Source of the DNA: Dactylellina haptotyla
Taxonomy: Eukaryota; Ascomycota; Orbiliomycetes; Orbiliales; Orbiliaceae
Length of the DNA: 64,000 bases
Assembly: GCA_031310005.1 (NCBI GenBank)
Contig: CM062387.1
Location: 558,001-622,000 of the forward strand
Reading direction: 5' to 3'
Shown here piece by piece: positions 21,947 through 34,215 of the stretch. A program made the position numbers and the translations under genes. Below the pieces are notes generated by a model. That model was not told where the DNA came from. It saw nothing but the letters and a program-made list of their open reading frames with translations, and did not search any database. Positions within the stretch are counted from its first letter, which is position 1; the number at the start of each line of letters is the position of its first letter.

Positions 21947-22968
21947 AGGAGCTAGATTTTGACTTTTATTTCAAGGGCGGGCAATGGACTGGAAATTCAA
22001 GTTTTTATGCGGTTGATATTAATCGTGTTTTTACCGATCCAAGAATAGCCCAAGATAACAGCCTGTGGCTATATGTATGCGATTGCGATGCATTCTGGTT
22101 GTGGTATGAAGGGTAAAATTGGTACAGCTATATATACGAAAAAATTGACATATCTTAATCTTTCGGATATTATTGGATTTTTCATGGCATGGAATTTGTA
22201 TCGACCGAAACAATTATCAAGGCTGCTTTGGTGACATCCCGTGCATCCTGAAACCCTACCTCAAAGACATTAAAATATGACAGTAATCCGATTCAAAGGC
22301 GCTCATTCAAACCGCGAAACTTACAATAATATGGAAATAGATAGTTTCGAAAAGTTCAAGATGATATCGACTATCTAAAACTGAACGGTATCTAATATGA
22401 GGATGACAGGATTGGGGTTTGGAATTTCTGCGGAGGATTGTTTTTCGCGCGTTTGATGTCAAAAATTCGTTTATTTGTGAAACGACGGTTGAAAAGATCA
22501 ATGGTCTTCAAAGAATTTGAATAGTGACACCAAGAAAACGCTCTCGTGTTCCAAGTCATCTCAAATGACTTGGCTTGGTTCAATGCAGTTTGATAACTAG
22601 ACGTTGAGTCCGATGGTGAGGTGGATCTTCCCAAATCCAGCTTTTGGGAGGGCTCAGGGATTTTCGCTAACATTAATGTAGATTTGAGGTTGATCATATT
22701 CTATGGGACTTCGAGGTTCAAACTTTGCTAGATGTCTCGGTTTGGATTTTAGACATCCATGGGTCAGGGTCACGCTCAGACCAGCCATCGTAGTGCGAAT
22801 GAATGTAGTTTTGTCAACCCTCCACAACACACTTGCACGAACCTCAGCAACATAAAGAAGAAACAATCACGAGCGGAGGTCAGATACCCACATTCAAACT
22901 TCATCAATGTAATCATCTCCTCTTCCTTTCCAATCTATGGTTCGATATTAACTCTCAAATCAATAGAG
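21947..22968. other. Divergent intergenic region
   Basis: This AT-rich segment lies between divergently transcribed F-box-family genes (minus to the left, plus to the right). No supported gene; it should hold both promoters. Confidence 0.45.
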
Positions 22969-24076
22969 ATGCCCACGATCCCGGGAAACCGCGATCAAAG
23001 GAGCAACTGTTACCATTCCTCGTTGCGAGGCGTTACGATCGAGAAACTAATTTCAGCCTGGAACAAGCCATCGTTGCCCGATACTGAGATGGTCAAAATG
23101 CTTAAATTTAGGTAATTTGACGCAATTGATCTGATTATGGAATTCGGTTTACTGATAAGACTCCAGTGACACACCCGAGCTAGACAACGTGTTATCCAAT
23201 CCCTATCTCCTCGTCAACATTTTATCCTACATATATACACCGCCATCCGATTATGGAGTCATTTCATACCTCACAACACTAAAAAGTAATATTGAGACGA
23301 CATCGTTCCGTCAATTACTAGATCTACAGCTGGTTTCTAGATTCTGGAGAGACGTCATCCGAAAGAGTCACTCAATGCCCTTTCAAACTCCCAGAGTTGC
23401 ATTATCGGGCGACCATCATCTTCTACATATTCCCTTCCTATCATGGCTCGGGTTTCATATACGCGATCAAATGGCAGATACTGTCAATGGGAAGACGGAT
23501 TTCTCAAACCTTCGCAAGCTAGCGTAGAATGCAAGCTTCTTCGATAGGCCCGGCCACCATGTTAAACAATTCATCAGCCATCCTCCTGTCGACAAGATCT
23601 TCCTCAGGATGCAAATAGACAATTATAGAAAACTCACGCCGAAGGATCTGGCCATGTTGAAGATTCGCAGATTCACTCGGAAACCCAATCGGCATATCGC
23701 GGAAGACATATTTCAGATCGAAAACCACCAAGGTGTTACTGTTCGGGATGTTTTCAATACGGTAGTATCCCTACTCGGTGTTTACAACAGGTTGAATTCG
23801 CAGTACATGCTGTGGGGGATTGAGATTGGGTTCTTCGATGGGACATTGGAGGTATTGAATAGAGAAACCGATATCAACAAGAGGATTCAACTACGTTTGT
23901 TTCCGCGGTCGAAACGATGTGTTAGGATCTTCCCGACCCAGGCCACATTGGAGATCAGAAACGACTACCACCCCACAGAGTTCCCCTTCGATGATGAGGC
24001 TTATTTGAATGGGCTGTCTGAGGACCCAGAGTCAAATGGCGGTGGTAAGAGGAAAAAGATTGATTTAAAACCATAA
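22969..24076 (+). pseudogene. F-box-like gene interrupted by an in-frame stop (cluster member 4)
   Basis: Exon 1 (22969-23111) and exon 2 (from 23167) join in phase 2 across a 55-bp intron (GTAATT ... CTCCAG). The F-box-like start is DNVLSNPYLLVNILSYI, followed by LQLVSRFWRDVIRKS. The frame reaches RKLA and then a TAG at 23525-23527. The same frame continues directly with homologous-looking sequence (FFDRPGHHVKQFISHPP) and stays open to 24076, ending in a basic tail (GGKRKKIDLKP). The full reading would be about 350 codons. The stop looks like one recent C-to-T change (CAG to TAG), of the kind repeat-induced point mutation makes. A 43-nt intron (23485-23527) would also remove it, but it is too short and has a weak donor. 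This is probably a young pseudogene or a truncated allele. Confidence 0.6.
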
Positions 24077-24147
24077 AGTTATCAAATAGTCAATAACGCT
24101 AGCAATATTCTATTACAGAGAAATTATGTATACTAAATACCCTTATA

Positions 24148-24852
24148 TCAATCTAAATTCTTGTCAGAAACTGGCAAAAGACTATATTCACGTTCCCAAA
24201 GCTGATACTTGTCAAGAAGCCCTTGCGGTACCGGAAACTGCATCGTGATATCAAACTGAGTGAAATCTCCGCGACTCCCGTACCAGCACTCTATCACGCT
24301 TTTCACCGTATCCATGACCAGCTTTACCGTTATACCCTCCGCTCTACGAAGATAAGCCCGGTGCCCTTCCCATAAAACGGCCGGCCAGCTCTGAGAATCA
24401 TATCGGAGATGGTAGAAGGCGCTGGTCCATTCGATGTCACCCTCGGCGTCAAAGTAGAGCGCCACTTCGGTGACCACGGGCTGTGTTATGAATACATGAT
24501 CTGGGAACCCCGTTGTGCAGAACTCCAGAGAGTTCTTCCATCCCCAAAAATCCCTACTCTCCCGTTTTAAATGGTCTGCAAGAATCGTCTGGATCGCGAA
24601 CCCCACAAAAGCTTCGCAGATGGTCCAGTCTTCGTCGTTGGTTCGTATCCGCGGGTTGCGGTACGTTCGCGTCTGGAGGGGCGGTGCGGTATCTATTACC
24701 GAGCGCCAGTGTTGCGAGACCATGCGCGTGCGAAACAGGAACGCCGTAGCTAGGGGCTCGCAGTTTGTGCTAGAGTGCGTAGCATCATGGGCAAAAGCGA
24801 GGATCGGTGTGAGAAGCTCGGGGAGGTTTAGAACCCGATGCGCTGCGGCCAT
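24148..24852 (-). CDS. F-box-like protein (cluster member 5)
   Basis: This is a single-exon, 234-residue frame from a real ATG. It opens MAAAHRVLNLPELLTPILAF and continues TRMVSQHWRSVIDTAPPLQ, the F-box-like signature shared with the cluster. The remainder has VALYFDAEGDIEW and a C-terminal segment ITVKLVMDTVKSVIECWYG resembling the domain ends of relatives. It converges on the interrupted copy at 22969-24076, with 71 bp between their stops. Function is unknown beyond a possible ubiquitin-ligase adaptor role. Confidence 0.72.
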   Translation of the reverse strand: MAAAHRVLNLPELLTPILAFAHDATHSSTNCEPLATAFLFRTRMVSQHWRSVIDTAPPLQTRTYRNPRIRTNDEDWTICEAFVGFAIQTILADHLKRESRDFWGWKNSLEFCTTGFPDHVFITQPVVTEVALYFDAEGDIEWTSAFYHLRYDSQSWPAVLWEGHRAYLRRAEGITVKLVMDTVKSVIECWYGSRGDFTQFDITMQFPVPQGLLDKYQLWEREYSLLPVSDKNLD

Positions 24853-26073
24853 CGCTTTTTAAGTGCAGCTGTAGCATGCGTATGTAACCGTACGAGTCCC
24901 CGTCCAAGTTCCGGGAACGCAGTGCTGCATACGCCAACTTTGACGTCCAGCTAAACGTCCAACGCATTTTCTAAGGCAAACGCATTTTCTAAGGCAGACG
25001 CATTGGCAGCTAGTTGGACAGGTTCAGCGGTTGCACAGTTCCATCCCCAAGATAGATATACGTGGGAGTAAAGCCGCGGCTCATTTGTCACGATTATACT
25101 ATTCAATCGTAGTAACCAATTTAAATCGAGCATGAAATTTCGCTTTGGGTATATAAGCAAAAGGAGTCAATAGCCGAACCGCGATAACTGTCTTGATTCA
25201 GGATTTCTACTTCATATGACAAACGGAATTAAATCGGCCCGCTGCGATGCCCGCGATTCGATTTAAGATTTCTCGTTGCAGAAATTTAGCCTATAATAGC
25301 CTATAATAATTATGATATTAGCATTTTTGTTGTTTCATATCCTAGCTAGCCCTAGCACATGCATGGGGATGCGGTCAGCAATGTCATCGCGCACGTTTTT
25401 TATTCAAAATTTTTATAACAAGGCGCGAACAATATAATAGAGTTTTGAAATGTAATATAAGGGCCCGACAGGTCTGTCTACGTGATTGGGTTTGACGGCG
25501 AAGAGGGAACGTAGCGCGTTATCGACGGGTCACAGTCGTCAGACCTTGATACCATTTCATCGTTGAACCGATGATATACCGCACTCCAGAAAGCGAACAA
25601 AAAGAAGTCTGCAGAACATTGCTTCATTGCTTAATATTTGGTTTCCATAAACGGTGCGCTCCACTTTTGCGGAATCCTCCATGACTATATATTTACTTCT
25701 ATCGCTACAATTAGGCTAGGTTACGGGCTTAGGGAAGCTCAGGTGTAACTTCGGCAGCCCTGGTCGTACAGAAAACCAGGCCAGGGAGTTCCCGGTCTGT
25801 ACCCTTGCTCTTTTGAAAGAACGTGTTCGTCGCGTCATCAAGAAGCAAACTTTGATACCGTAAGAGAGATGGGATCTCTGCAGAGTATTTAAAAGACCAA
25901 AAGACCTGCTGGAGAATGAATTTTGAATGGGTTGCGCCTGAGTCTCTAAATTGTATGCAACGCAAGTGCGGAGGGTCGCGCTACGAGACAACTTATAGCT
26001 ACCAATTTGCGAGTTGCCTATACCCCGTTTCGTCAATTTCTTGACCCGCCGGATTTTTGTTTATAAATTAACC
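24853..26073. other. Spacer with a short tandem repeat
   Basis: It includes the promoter of the gene ending at 24852 and a TATA-like tataaatt just before the GMC oxidoreductase ATG. No gene is supported. Confidence 0.45.
24961..25004. repeat. 18-bp tandem repeat, two perfect copies plus a partial
   Basis: aacgcattttctaaggca occurs at 24961-24978 and 24979-24996, followed by a partial third unit (gacgcatt). It lies about 110 bp upstream of the start of the minus-strand F-box-like gene. Confidence 0.8.
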
Positions 26074-27989
26074 ATGCGCGGAGCCGGTAGTTTGCTGCTC
26101 TCGCTTCCTATATTTTTCGGGCACGCAGCATCCACGCCGACATACGGCAATGGTCCGCGCAATTGCCAACAAAATAGCGACCATTTCGATTTTGTAAGAA
26201 CCTGACACCGGAGACTATTAATTCTGGAAACGGACAGCTAACAAGAGAAATCAAGGTTATAATCGGTGGCGGCACTGCAGGCCTAGCGCTTGCGACACGC
26301 CTTAGCCAGAATCTACCCAATGACTGCATTCTAGTCATAGAAGCCGGCCCAGCGGCCCCCAACGAGCCCCGTATAAACATCCCAGGTCTTAAAGGAAGCA
26401 CCCTCGGTACAGTATATGACTGGAATTTCACAACCATCTTGCAACCAAATGCCGCAAATCGAAGATTCACACAGCCCCGAGGGAAAGTGTTGGGCGGCAG
26501 CTCCGCGCTAAACCTTCTGACATGGGACCGAGCTAGCAGCCCTGAATATGACGCTTGGGAACAGGTTGGAAATCCTGGGTGGAACTGGAGAACAATGAGT
26601 AACAATATGCGGAAGGCCGAGACTTACCACCCTTCCGGTCCGTCTTTTGGATTAACCACTGGCGTGGGAAAGAGCGGTCCAATCCAGTTTCTAGGCAATC
26701 GATTCGTACCACCGCAACAATCTGGTTTCTTACCAACTATGCAATCGCTTGGAATCCCACGGAATCAGGAGTATCTGAACGGAAATCTACTCGGATGTAT
26801 GCTTCATGCAACCAATATTCGATACACGAATTATACAAGATCTTATAGTCCTTCTTATATTCCATTGGCGGGGTCAAATCTCAAAATTTTAACTGAAACC
26901 GAAGCTCGGAGGGTTGTATTCGGCCGAAAACCATTTTCTAAAAATATCAAAGCCACCGGCGTCGAAGTCGCGGGCGGGAAGATCTTCTACGCTTCCAAAG
27001 AAGTGATTCTGTCCGCAGGCTCATTGGCTTCACCGATTATCCTTGAGAGGTCGGGAATAGGAAGCTCGTCTATTCTATCTTCTGCAGGTATTGAGACCTT
27101 GGTGAACCTCCCAGGCGTCGGCGAAAACCTACAAGATCACACCCGTATTCAACTCTCTTTCCAATTGAAACCAGAATACACTGGTGCGGATGAACTGAAA
27201 TACAACACAACATATGTACAAGAACAGATGGCGCTCTACAATGCCAATAAAACTTCGCAATACGACTACACTGGATCGGGCTTCGCATTTGCAACATGGG
27301 ATATGGTCTCAAAAGAGACATCTAAACGGGCCGTGGAGCTCGCGAAGCTAGCAGTAGCGAAATCTGGGTCTGTGGGTGATAAAAAGAAGTTATCATATCT
27401 TACGGATCCTTACCTCCGCAATAAGGTCCCAGAGGTTGAGGTTATATTCTCAGATGGATATAATGGTCTCAAAGGGTACCCCGCAGTTGGCTCACCCTTG
27501 TACGGCCAGAATTTTTTCGCATTGATAGGCGCTTTGATGCATCCTTTCAGCCGAGGCAACGTACATATTAATACGACAGACGTGTTTGCAAAGCCCGTAA
27601 TTAACCCGAACTATCTCAGCGAAGAATACGATCTCTTCGCTATGACGAACATTGCAAAGTACCTTCGGAAGATAGCCTCAACAAGTCCACTCAGGGATGC
27701 TTGGGTCGACGAATATGAGCCTGGGCAGGCATTGGTTCAGACTGACGCGGACTGGATCCAATTCGCGAAGAATTCAACACTAAGCATTTACCACCCGGTA
27801 GGAACCTGCGTGATGCTACCACTTAAAGACGGAGGAGTCGTTGATCCGAAACTCAAAGTCTACAAGACAGAGAACTTGAGAGTCGTGGATGCCAGCATTT
27901 TCCCAGTTCAAATTGGTGCCCATATCCAAACGGCGGTTTATGGTGTTGCGGAAACGGCTGCCGAAATTATAACTCGCGACTGGAGATAG
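26074..27989 (+). CDS. Secreted GMC-family oxidoreductase (FAD-dependent)
   Basis: There are two exons, 26074-26193 and 26256-27989, with a 62-bp phase-0 intron (GTAAGA ... TCAAG), giving 617 residues. Residues 1-19 form a signal peptide. The FAD-binding dinucleotide motif FVIIGGGTAGLALATRLS spans the intron. GMC signature 1 is QPRGKVLGGSSALNLL and signature 2 is AGSLASPIILERSGIG. The C-terminal domain has the catalytic-type His in IYHPVGTCVMLP and a second His in IGAHIQTAVYGVAETAAEII. The family oxidises alcohols or sugars and passes electrons to oxygen or quinones; secreted members include aryl-alcohol and glucose oxidases. The substrate cannot be read from sequence. In this setting a role in feeding hydrogen peroxide to wall degradation is plausible but inferred. 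Confidence 0.88.
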
Positions 27990-29831
27990 ATAAAGGAATA
28001 GCATGTATATACTCTCAATATAAGATCGTTGTACTAATAATCAGAAATAATTATTTATTGATGACAGGACTCGTAGAAATGGGTGGACTTTTGGTATAAA
28101 ATGTCTGGAAGCGGTTGAAGTTTGTCTTGTAGACCAGGCGGGGGCGTGCGAAGCAGGTCTGCCAGAGAAAAGGTTGGGGCGATTAAAACACCTAAAGTGA
28201 ATTTTGAGTGAGCTGGTTTCTCGGTTTTCAGTGACCAATCGATATAAGTTCCGACGGCCAATGTGCGAGTTCGAGTTCATTCATGTGCGGCTGAGATGTC
28301 CTTGGCACTATATATAATCGAAGGCACTGAATCCTTTGTTAGAGATCTGAGTATATCTCTCGGATCTCGCGCCAATACGATCCACCCAGTTTACGTAAGG
28401 CAAAATAGACATCAGGCAGGTCTATTTTGGCTGCGTTTGACTCACAACCCTGATATCTAGAAGCTGGTGGCTCCGGCGCCGGAGTGTTATCAGATAAAGT
28501 TAGGCGTCTCGTCCCATGTTTAAGCGATTTAATTATCAACGACCGTTATAATGTGGACACTCCACTGAGTATAAATTTTATAACCTGCATCGGGAAATTC
28601 CGGTGTTTGCGGGGCCGCAGATTCCAAAGTTGGGAAGCCGAGCTTTCGCTAAGCGACATGAACGTTGTCGAACAAGCTGAAAATAATGGCGAAAGTATAG
28701 TGGAACTGGGCTTGATGGTCTTTGTTTTCCTATTTATAAATCGTCTTAGAGTGTTTAATTGGACATTATGGTACTTTAATTTGTTATAAAACAACACTAA
28801 TATGAATTACGAAGTCTTTTGCTTAATACCCAGGGCGAACTAGAACCCATCGATTTATATATTTCGTTTGGGCTAGTATATTTCGTTTGGGCCATATAAT
28901 GGAATAAGCTCAATTTGGCAGTTACACTTATCCTATTCGTCATATCGATTAAAACTCAGACCGGTCAAAACACTTATTCTCGTTTTCGCGAGTTAATTAT
29001 AAGTAGACGGCCAAGTATTTTTTAAGTTTACCTACTTTTGCTCGTACGAATTGCTCGATAGATGAGTCTAATCCTTCAAACTCTCCTGTATTGCCCTCTA
29101 TTAATGAACATGTATTAGAATAGCCTACATCATAATATCGATCCAAAGAGATGGAGCCACAAAACTCTGCCCTGTGCCTTCCTAAGCTTTCTTAACCAAC
29201 CCTGCCGAGGAATTTAGCCGCCACCACTCAAGCTTGAGATATGAACATTTGCTGAGTTGCGGGGGTAGCGTCGGTGCTAACGGGAATCCTCTCGACTCAA
29301 TGTTGGATTTTGTTCCATTCCCCTGTTCCCAATTGGTTAGCATTACCAACGTCCAACATGATGAGACAGGTACAACAGCAAATCATCGAAGCTTGGCATA
29401 CCATTCTCTCTAAACATAGAATCACCAATGGGGAGATTTCTTAAATATTAAAGTTTTGGGCTAGAGGAATTTGCTTGTTTGAAACGATTTATGCTGGGGC
29501 AGAATGTTGCACTTGGCTACTGGTTTACCTTAGAAATCATCAGATCATTGATGCGTCGTTCCACCAACATTGAGTCCTCTTGAAACGCAAAGACACTACA
29601 GTTGGGGGCGGGGCAAGTTTTATCACACTTTCAACAGGCAAAAGATTGACAGCTGGTCTACGAAGAGAATATATATTATTCTACAGGACTCGCGAGATAC
29701 TTTCGGCGTCCTCAGCCACGGCCCTAAACAAATTCTACACTTCAATCCCCCAAAACTTGGAGATCCTTACAGGTGAATTATACTCAATACGGTACATACA
29801 AACGACATAGTTATCAATTATTAGGCTCAAG
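27990..29831. other. 1.8-kb gene-poor spacer
   Basis: AT-rich with several short frames (28041-28797) lacking domains. It holds a spaced direct repeat at 28858-28892. Confidence 0.45.
28858..28892. repeat. 16-bp direct repeat
   Basis: tatatttcgtttgggc occurs at 28858-28873 and again at 28877-28892, separated by 3 bp. Confidence 0.8.
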
Positions 29832-30923
29832 ATGCTGGTTCTAACGGCCAAACAAATATCTTTCCTCTTGTTCGCCTCGTCTGCGCTTGGAGCGAACGAG
29901 GGAGGCCCATTTGCCGACCCCCCTCAAAGTCATGTTAAAAAAATCGATCTCACCAAAAGGCAAGCCTCGGGGGATCAAATGACTCTTGGTTCCACGTGCA
30001 TCGATATCACGGGGAATCCAGACGACATAATCTGCGAGCTCACAGCCGATAGTGTATCCTGCGCACCGGTGTGTTGTTTTCGACGAGGCGTGTTTGGTAA
30101 GGCCTAGTTCTATTATACTTTGCGAATCACGAAGTCGAACTTGGTTACTAACTTGATATAGTTGACGGATGCCCAGCCGGAGATGAGTGCGTTTTCGACA
30201 ACGAAACAAGCACTGCACTTAGATGCTGCCCTCGGTAATTATGAATTTCAATCCAGCCTAGACTTTATATCCACGGTAGCAATACTAATGGCTAACTTCG
30301 GGGGAAAGGGGCGGAGATTGTGGGCCAAGGGCAACAAGATGTGTAAATTTCGGACAACCTACACAGCGTAATGCTGTTTCATGGTAAATCCTTTATAATA
30401 TGCCTTCCAGTAGCCGAGAGTAACTATGCTAACACACTATCACTGTATCAGCCCATCTGAAACACCAAACTGCGTCACCCGCGCTGACGGCGGCGCCGCT
30501 TGCACTGGCTTCGACCCTGCTCTCACCGAGTCCCGCGTTACCAAAACCTCATTCCCGATCCTGCGACCAACTGGCCAGATTGGCGCAATTACTCCGCCCG
30601 CAAACAGCCTTGTTCTTACCAGATCAGAGCCCACTGCCACCAGCAGCCGCGAACGGTCGCAATCCGAAAGTATCGTAATGGACACTTCTGGACCGACTAG
30701 CGCCAGCTCTGCAAGAAAGAGCGCAAAATCTACAGATTACACTGTCGTTACAGGGTCTCTTGAAGCTTCTGGCATCAAGAGTCTACCTGCCGATGCGACT
30801 CCTACTGATAATAACCAGCCGGCCAGTACTACTTCTCGTAACGCTGGAAGTAGCAGTGGTTATAATAATCCATTTTTTGGCCTTTTGGTTGCTCTTGGTC
30901 TGGCGTTTGGTATTCTGCTCTAA
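29832..30923 (+). CDS. Secreted, probably GPI-anchored Cys-rich protein
   Basis: There are three likely exons: 29832-30096, 30162-30234 and 30452-30923. Intron 1 is phase 1 and 65 bp. Intron 2 is phase 2 and 217 bp, longer than usual here, so a small extra exon could be hidden in it. Residues 1-20 are a signal peptide (FLLFASSALG). A Cys-rich region follows with CAPVCC, then GCPAGDECVF and a CCP, a spacing seen in fungal surface proteins. A Ser/Thr-rich stalk comes next, then a small-residue site (NAGSSSG) and a hydrophobic end (FFGLLVALGLAFGILL), the classic GPI-attachment layout. It is probably a wall or membrane-surface protein with no known ligand. Confidence 0.75.
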
Positions 30924-31982
30924 TTCTGCTTTGTCCCGTTAGCTAAAATGCGAGTTAGTTTACTTCATCCTTGGATACTCGGAACTGTCTAGACGTCGCT
31001 AGTATTATGTTATGTCTGTTTCTTAGTGATTTCTTTATATTATTCTAGGTTCTAGTGTTAGAGTTTGCTTATTTTATTGTCCTTTGTTATAGGGCCATAT
31101 TGCAAATCCAGTGATCAATTTGTCTGCGCCTATTTAAAACATCTTCTGAATGTAACGTAACAATCATTAATCATATACTGTTCTAATTCCAGAAGACCCC
31201 AGTAATACCATTGAATGAAGAGATTTGCTGCTCACTTTTTTGCATAGTTTCTCCACCAATTGGAGAAATCTAGTCCCTCCTGGCGGGAGGGGTAGATGCA
31301 TGAGCATATGAGCAGATCCCTGATCTGATTTGTGTAACCAGTCTTGCCGGTTTGGCAACGCTTTTTTTGCAACATTGGGACTAGCTGAACAACTTCTTCG
31401 TTGTCACAGCTGCGCAGGCGGCCTGGTGGAAATCTGACGCATCGACGGCTCAGGCGATGGGTCCCAATACTGTCCAAATTTCTATTTGACGAAAAGTCTG
31501 TGTGACCTTTCACACAAGTAGACGGAAGTTGCTAGCACGTATTTTAGTAACAGATATCCTGAAACGATCTCTGGGTGTATATTTCGGAAATACTTCTCCA
31601 TGGTCCTGCCTGTTAAATGGGCAAATACTTTGCTCCAGTTCTAAATCTCTTAATAATGTTTCGGGTTATCATGGCTGCCTTATTAGATATATCGCCCTTA
31701 ACTCGAAGCATTTTGCCTATTCCAATCATATGATTGCCACCCACTCCAGTAAAACTTGTATTGAAAATCGCCGTATAACAGAGAGTTTGCATGCTTAAAT
31801 CGTGGCACCTGTGATATCTTCGATCCCATAGTACTGCTCTTGACGCCATTTATGATCCTCCAAACTGAGAATGAAATAGCGCGTTCATCCCTATATACTG
31901 AATACTAGAATCTCCGAGATATTTCATCATATAAGCATATCCAGTTTCCCGTAGGAGCTGGTTGATAATTTTGAAAGCAGGA
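30924..31982. other. Intergenic, no gene recognised
   Basis: Short frames only. The right end is the promoter of the F-box gene at 31983. Confidence 0.45.
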
Positions 31983-33538
31983 ATGGATTCGGATGGGGCC
32001 AAACGAAGAAGAGTGGCGACGGGACAGCCATTTCCTAGTAACATAGTCAGAGATCTTGTTCCAAGAGAAAGTACAGTATTAGGATCTCTACCAGCCGAGA
32101 TCGTTCTCGACATCCTCGAAGAGCTTGAAGCTCCAGATCTTAAAGCATTCGCTCTAGTATCAAGTTGGGCCCATAACCTCTCGAAAGGGTTATCTTGGAA
32201 GAGAGTCGATTTAACCTCCGCAAATATTGCGTTTCTACTTACGAATCGTGCATTTCAGACGCGAGTGAGGTATGCTGGTCTTATAAAACGATAGCTCACA
32301 TCTGGGATTAGATAAACTCCGCCCAGGCTAACATATTCACTTTTGAACAGAGAAGTAACGTGGCATGCTGACCTTGCCGTGGCCATGCATGGGCCGACCA
32401 ATGTCGGTACTACTGTCTCTTTGCTTACCAATCTTCCAGACTTGCGAGTGCTAAAAATTGAGGGTGTGAGAAATATACGTGCCGCACGCGCCCTTTTCCG
32501 TTTTTTTCGGCTACTACCAGCGATAGAAACGATACGGCGAATTGAGATTCGCGTTGGGGTCCAGTCAAATACTGGCCTCCATCGACTATCCACTGTTGCA
32601 GATCCAGACTGGGCAGCGGCCAAGGTAAAGACCCAACCGGGCCTCAAGGCAATCTCGTTGGAATTTGGACCCTGGGCTATGGGTCTTACACGGATCGACA
32701 CGTTTACTCTTGCAGTAGTGGAACCGCAGCTGCAGACACTGAAACGATTGGAAGTCAAATGCATTATACAAAGGCTAGCACAATACGACATCCCATCTCG
32801 GTTGAAACATCATCCGTTTAGGATCGCGCCTGAAGATCTAGCTATAGCTGGGGCAGCCGCTAATCAAGTGTCTATACAGAAGGGAATGCAGAAAGCTCAC
32901 TTAGATGAATTTAGCTCTGAAACTCTAGAAGTACTCAAGTATTACAGCGAGTGCTCGCTTGGCGATGATATAACTCTTGAAGAGGTTTGCAGAGTCTGGC
33001 CACAGCTCCGTGAACTTGATTTCGTAACCGCGGAGGCATGGAACATAAGCGTAAGACACTTAATATCTAAGCTAAATCTTCTATTTTGTTTTAATTAGCA
33101 ACACTGACCTTTTCGCTCTCCTCTGTATAGCTCGAGGAGTTCAAATTGGAGCGGAATTTGTGGAAATTAACAATACTTCGACTACCGGGTGGCTCTTTAT
33201 TTACCGAGAACGCAGGCGTCCCCCTCATCGACTTTGCCTCCAGGGCGCATTTTGAGGGACCCGGCTCGACAAACAACATTGAGGAGCAACTTGTCTCTAA
33301 TGGGTTCCCAGGCTTAGCACACATATGCTGGTACAACAGACTGGTGAACAGTTACGACGGTAACACCCCTGGCGTCAGAGTAACGTCAGTAGTGATCAAA
33401 GGTATAGTAAGTCATATCCGAACTCGAGCCAACGCGTTTTTCATCCTGGGTTTTGCGCCAGTTGTAGAGGTGTTTCAAGGTAATCCAATCTCGATAGTTT
33501 GGTGGGGAAGCCGTGAGAATCTATTTGTGGGTTGGTGA
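31983..33538 (+). CDS. F-box protein with large C-terminal region
   Basis: There are three exons (31983-32269, 32351-33050, 33131-33538) with 81- and 80-bp introns. Phases agree (2 and 0), and the product has 464 residues. Residues 30-60 form a good F-box: LGSLPAEIVLDILEEL, then DLKAFALVSSWAHNL. The following part has leucine-rich spacing (LTNLPDLRVLKIEGV, LQTLKRLEVKC, WPQLRELDFV, LWKLTILRLPGG), which suggests degenerate leucine-rich repeats of the substrate-binding kind. This is the most canonical F-box protein in the window and the likeliest true SCF adaptor. It is not closely related to the 17.8-24.9 kb cluster. Confidence 0.8.
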
Positions 33539-34215
33539 CCGTAGTCTCAACTATGATATTGCATCAATAAACGAACAAATCTCCGAGGTAGACGACTCGC
33601 TTGTTTTATTGATTCTATCCAGTGGGTATATTTAGAATCGCCATCGAAACCCACGGAAATGTCCTTTCTCAATACTCCTGCTCTAAGTGTTGGACGTTGT
33701 ATTTTCAACACGCAGTTGAGTAAAAAGTGAAGTAACTTGTAGCGTAGGCTAGCATGAGAAGATTTAAGGAAGACAAGAAATACAAGAATTTGGCTAAATT
33801 TGGCATTACAAAGGTGCTCGAGATCCGGAAGAACTACGGATAGTCGAGCTAGCTACATGCACTGTTTCGTTGTAGACGATTTGTGACCATTACCTCTTGA
33901 TAGCTCAATCGGGTAACTTGGGAATTTAACCGGCAGGGATTAGCCCTGACTCGTGGCCGGGTAAATTGAAGGCTAAACGGGAGACGTCAGGTGTATTGAC
34001 CGAGCACCTGGAATTATCCGAAGTGCCGATTTGCGGGGCGGTGGGATGAGCTAGAGCAATGCTCGAAATTCCGACGTGATGCGCCCGCGGGGCTATTTAA
34101 GTTGACCTCACCGCCTGCAAGAAATTCGAAATTATTGTCAGAATTCAACGGCCCGATACTACATATTGAAAGATCTTCTAATTATATTGCATATATATCA
34201 CCAGTATATTTCACA
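33539..34215. promoter_or_regulatory. Upstream region of GH43 gene: XlnR-type sites and nested inverted repeat
   Basis: ggctaaa at 33971-33977 matches the GGCTAAA consensus of XlnR/Xyr1 activators. An inverted core ttagcc sits at 33940-33945. They fall in or beside a 12-bp near-perfect inverted repeat (33923-33934 with 33956-33967). A TATA-like ctatttaag lies near 34092-34100. Together this fits a xylose- or arabinose-induced promoter about 240 bp upstream of the ATG. Functional assignment is inference from other fungi. Confidence 0.45.

Noticed and set aside
30162-30371. Frame beginning MTDAQPEMSAFSTTK
   Set aside because: It is a shifted reading of exon 2 and intron 2 of the GPI-anchored protein gene.
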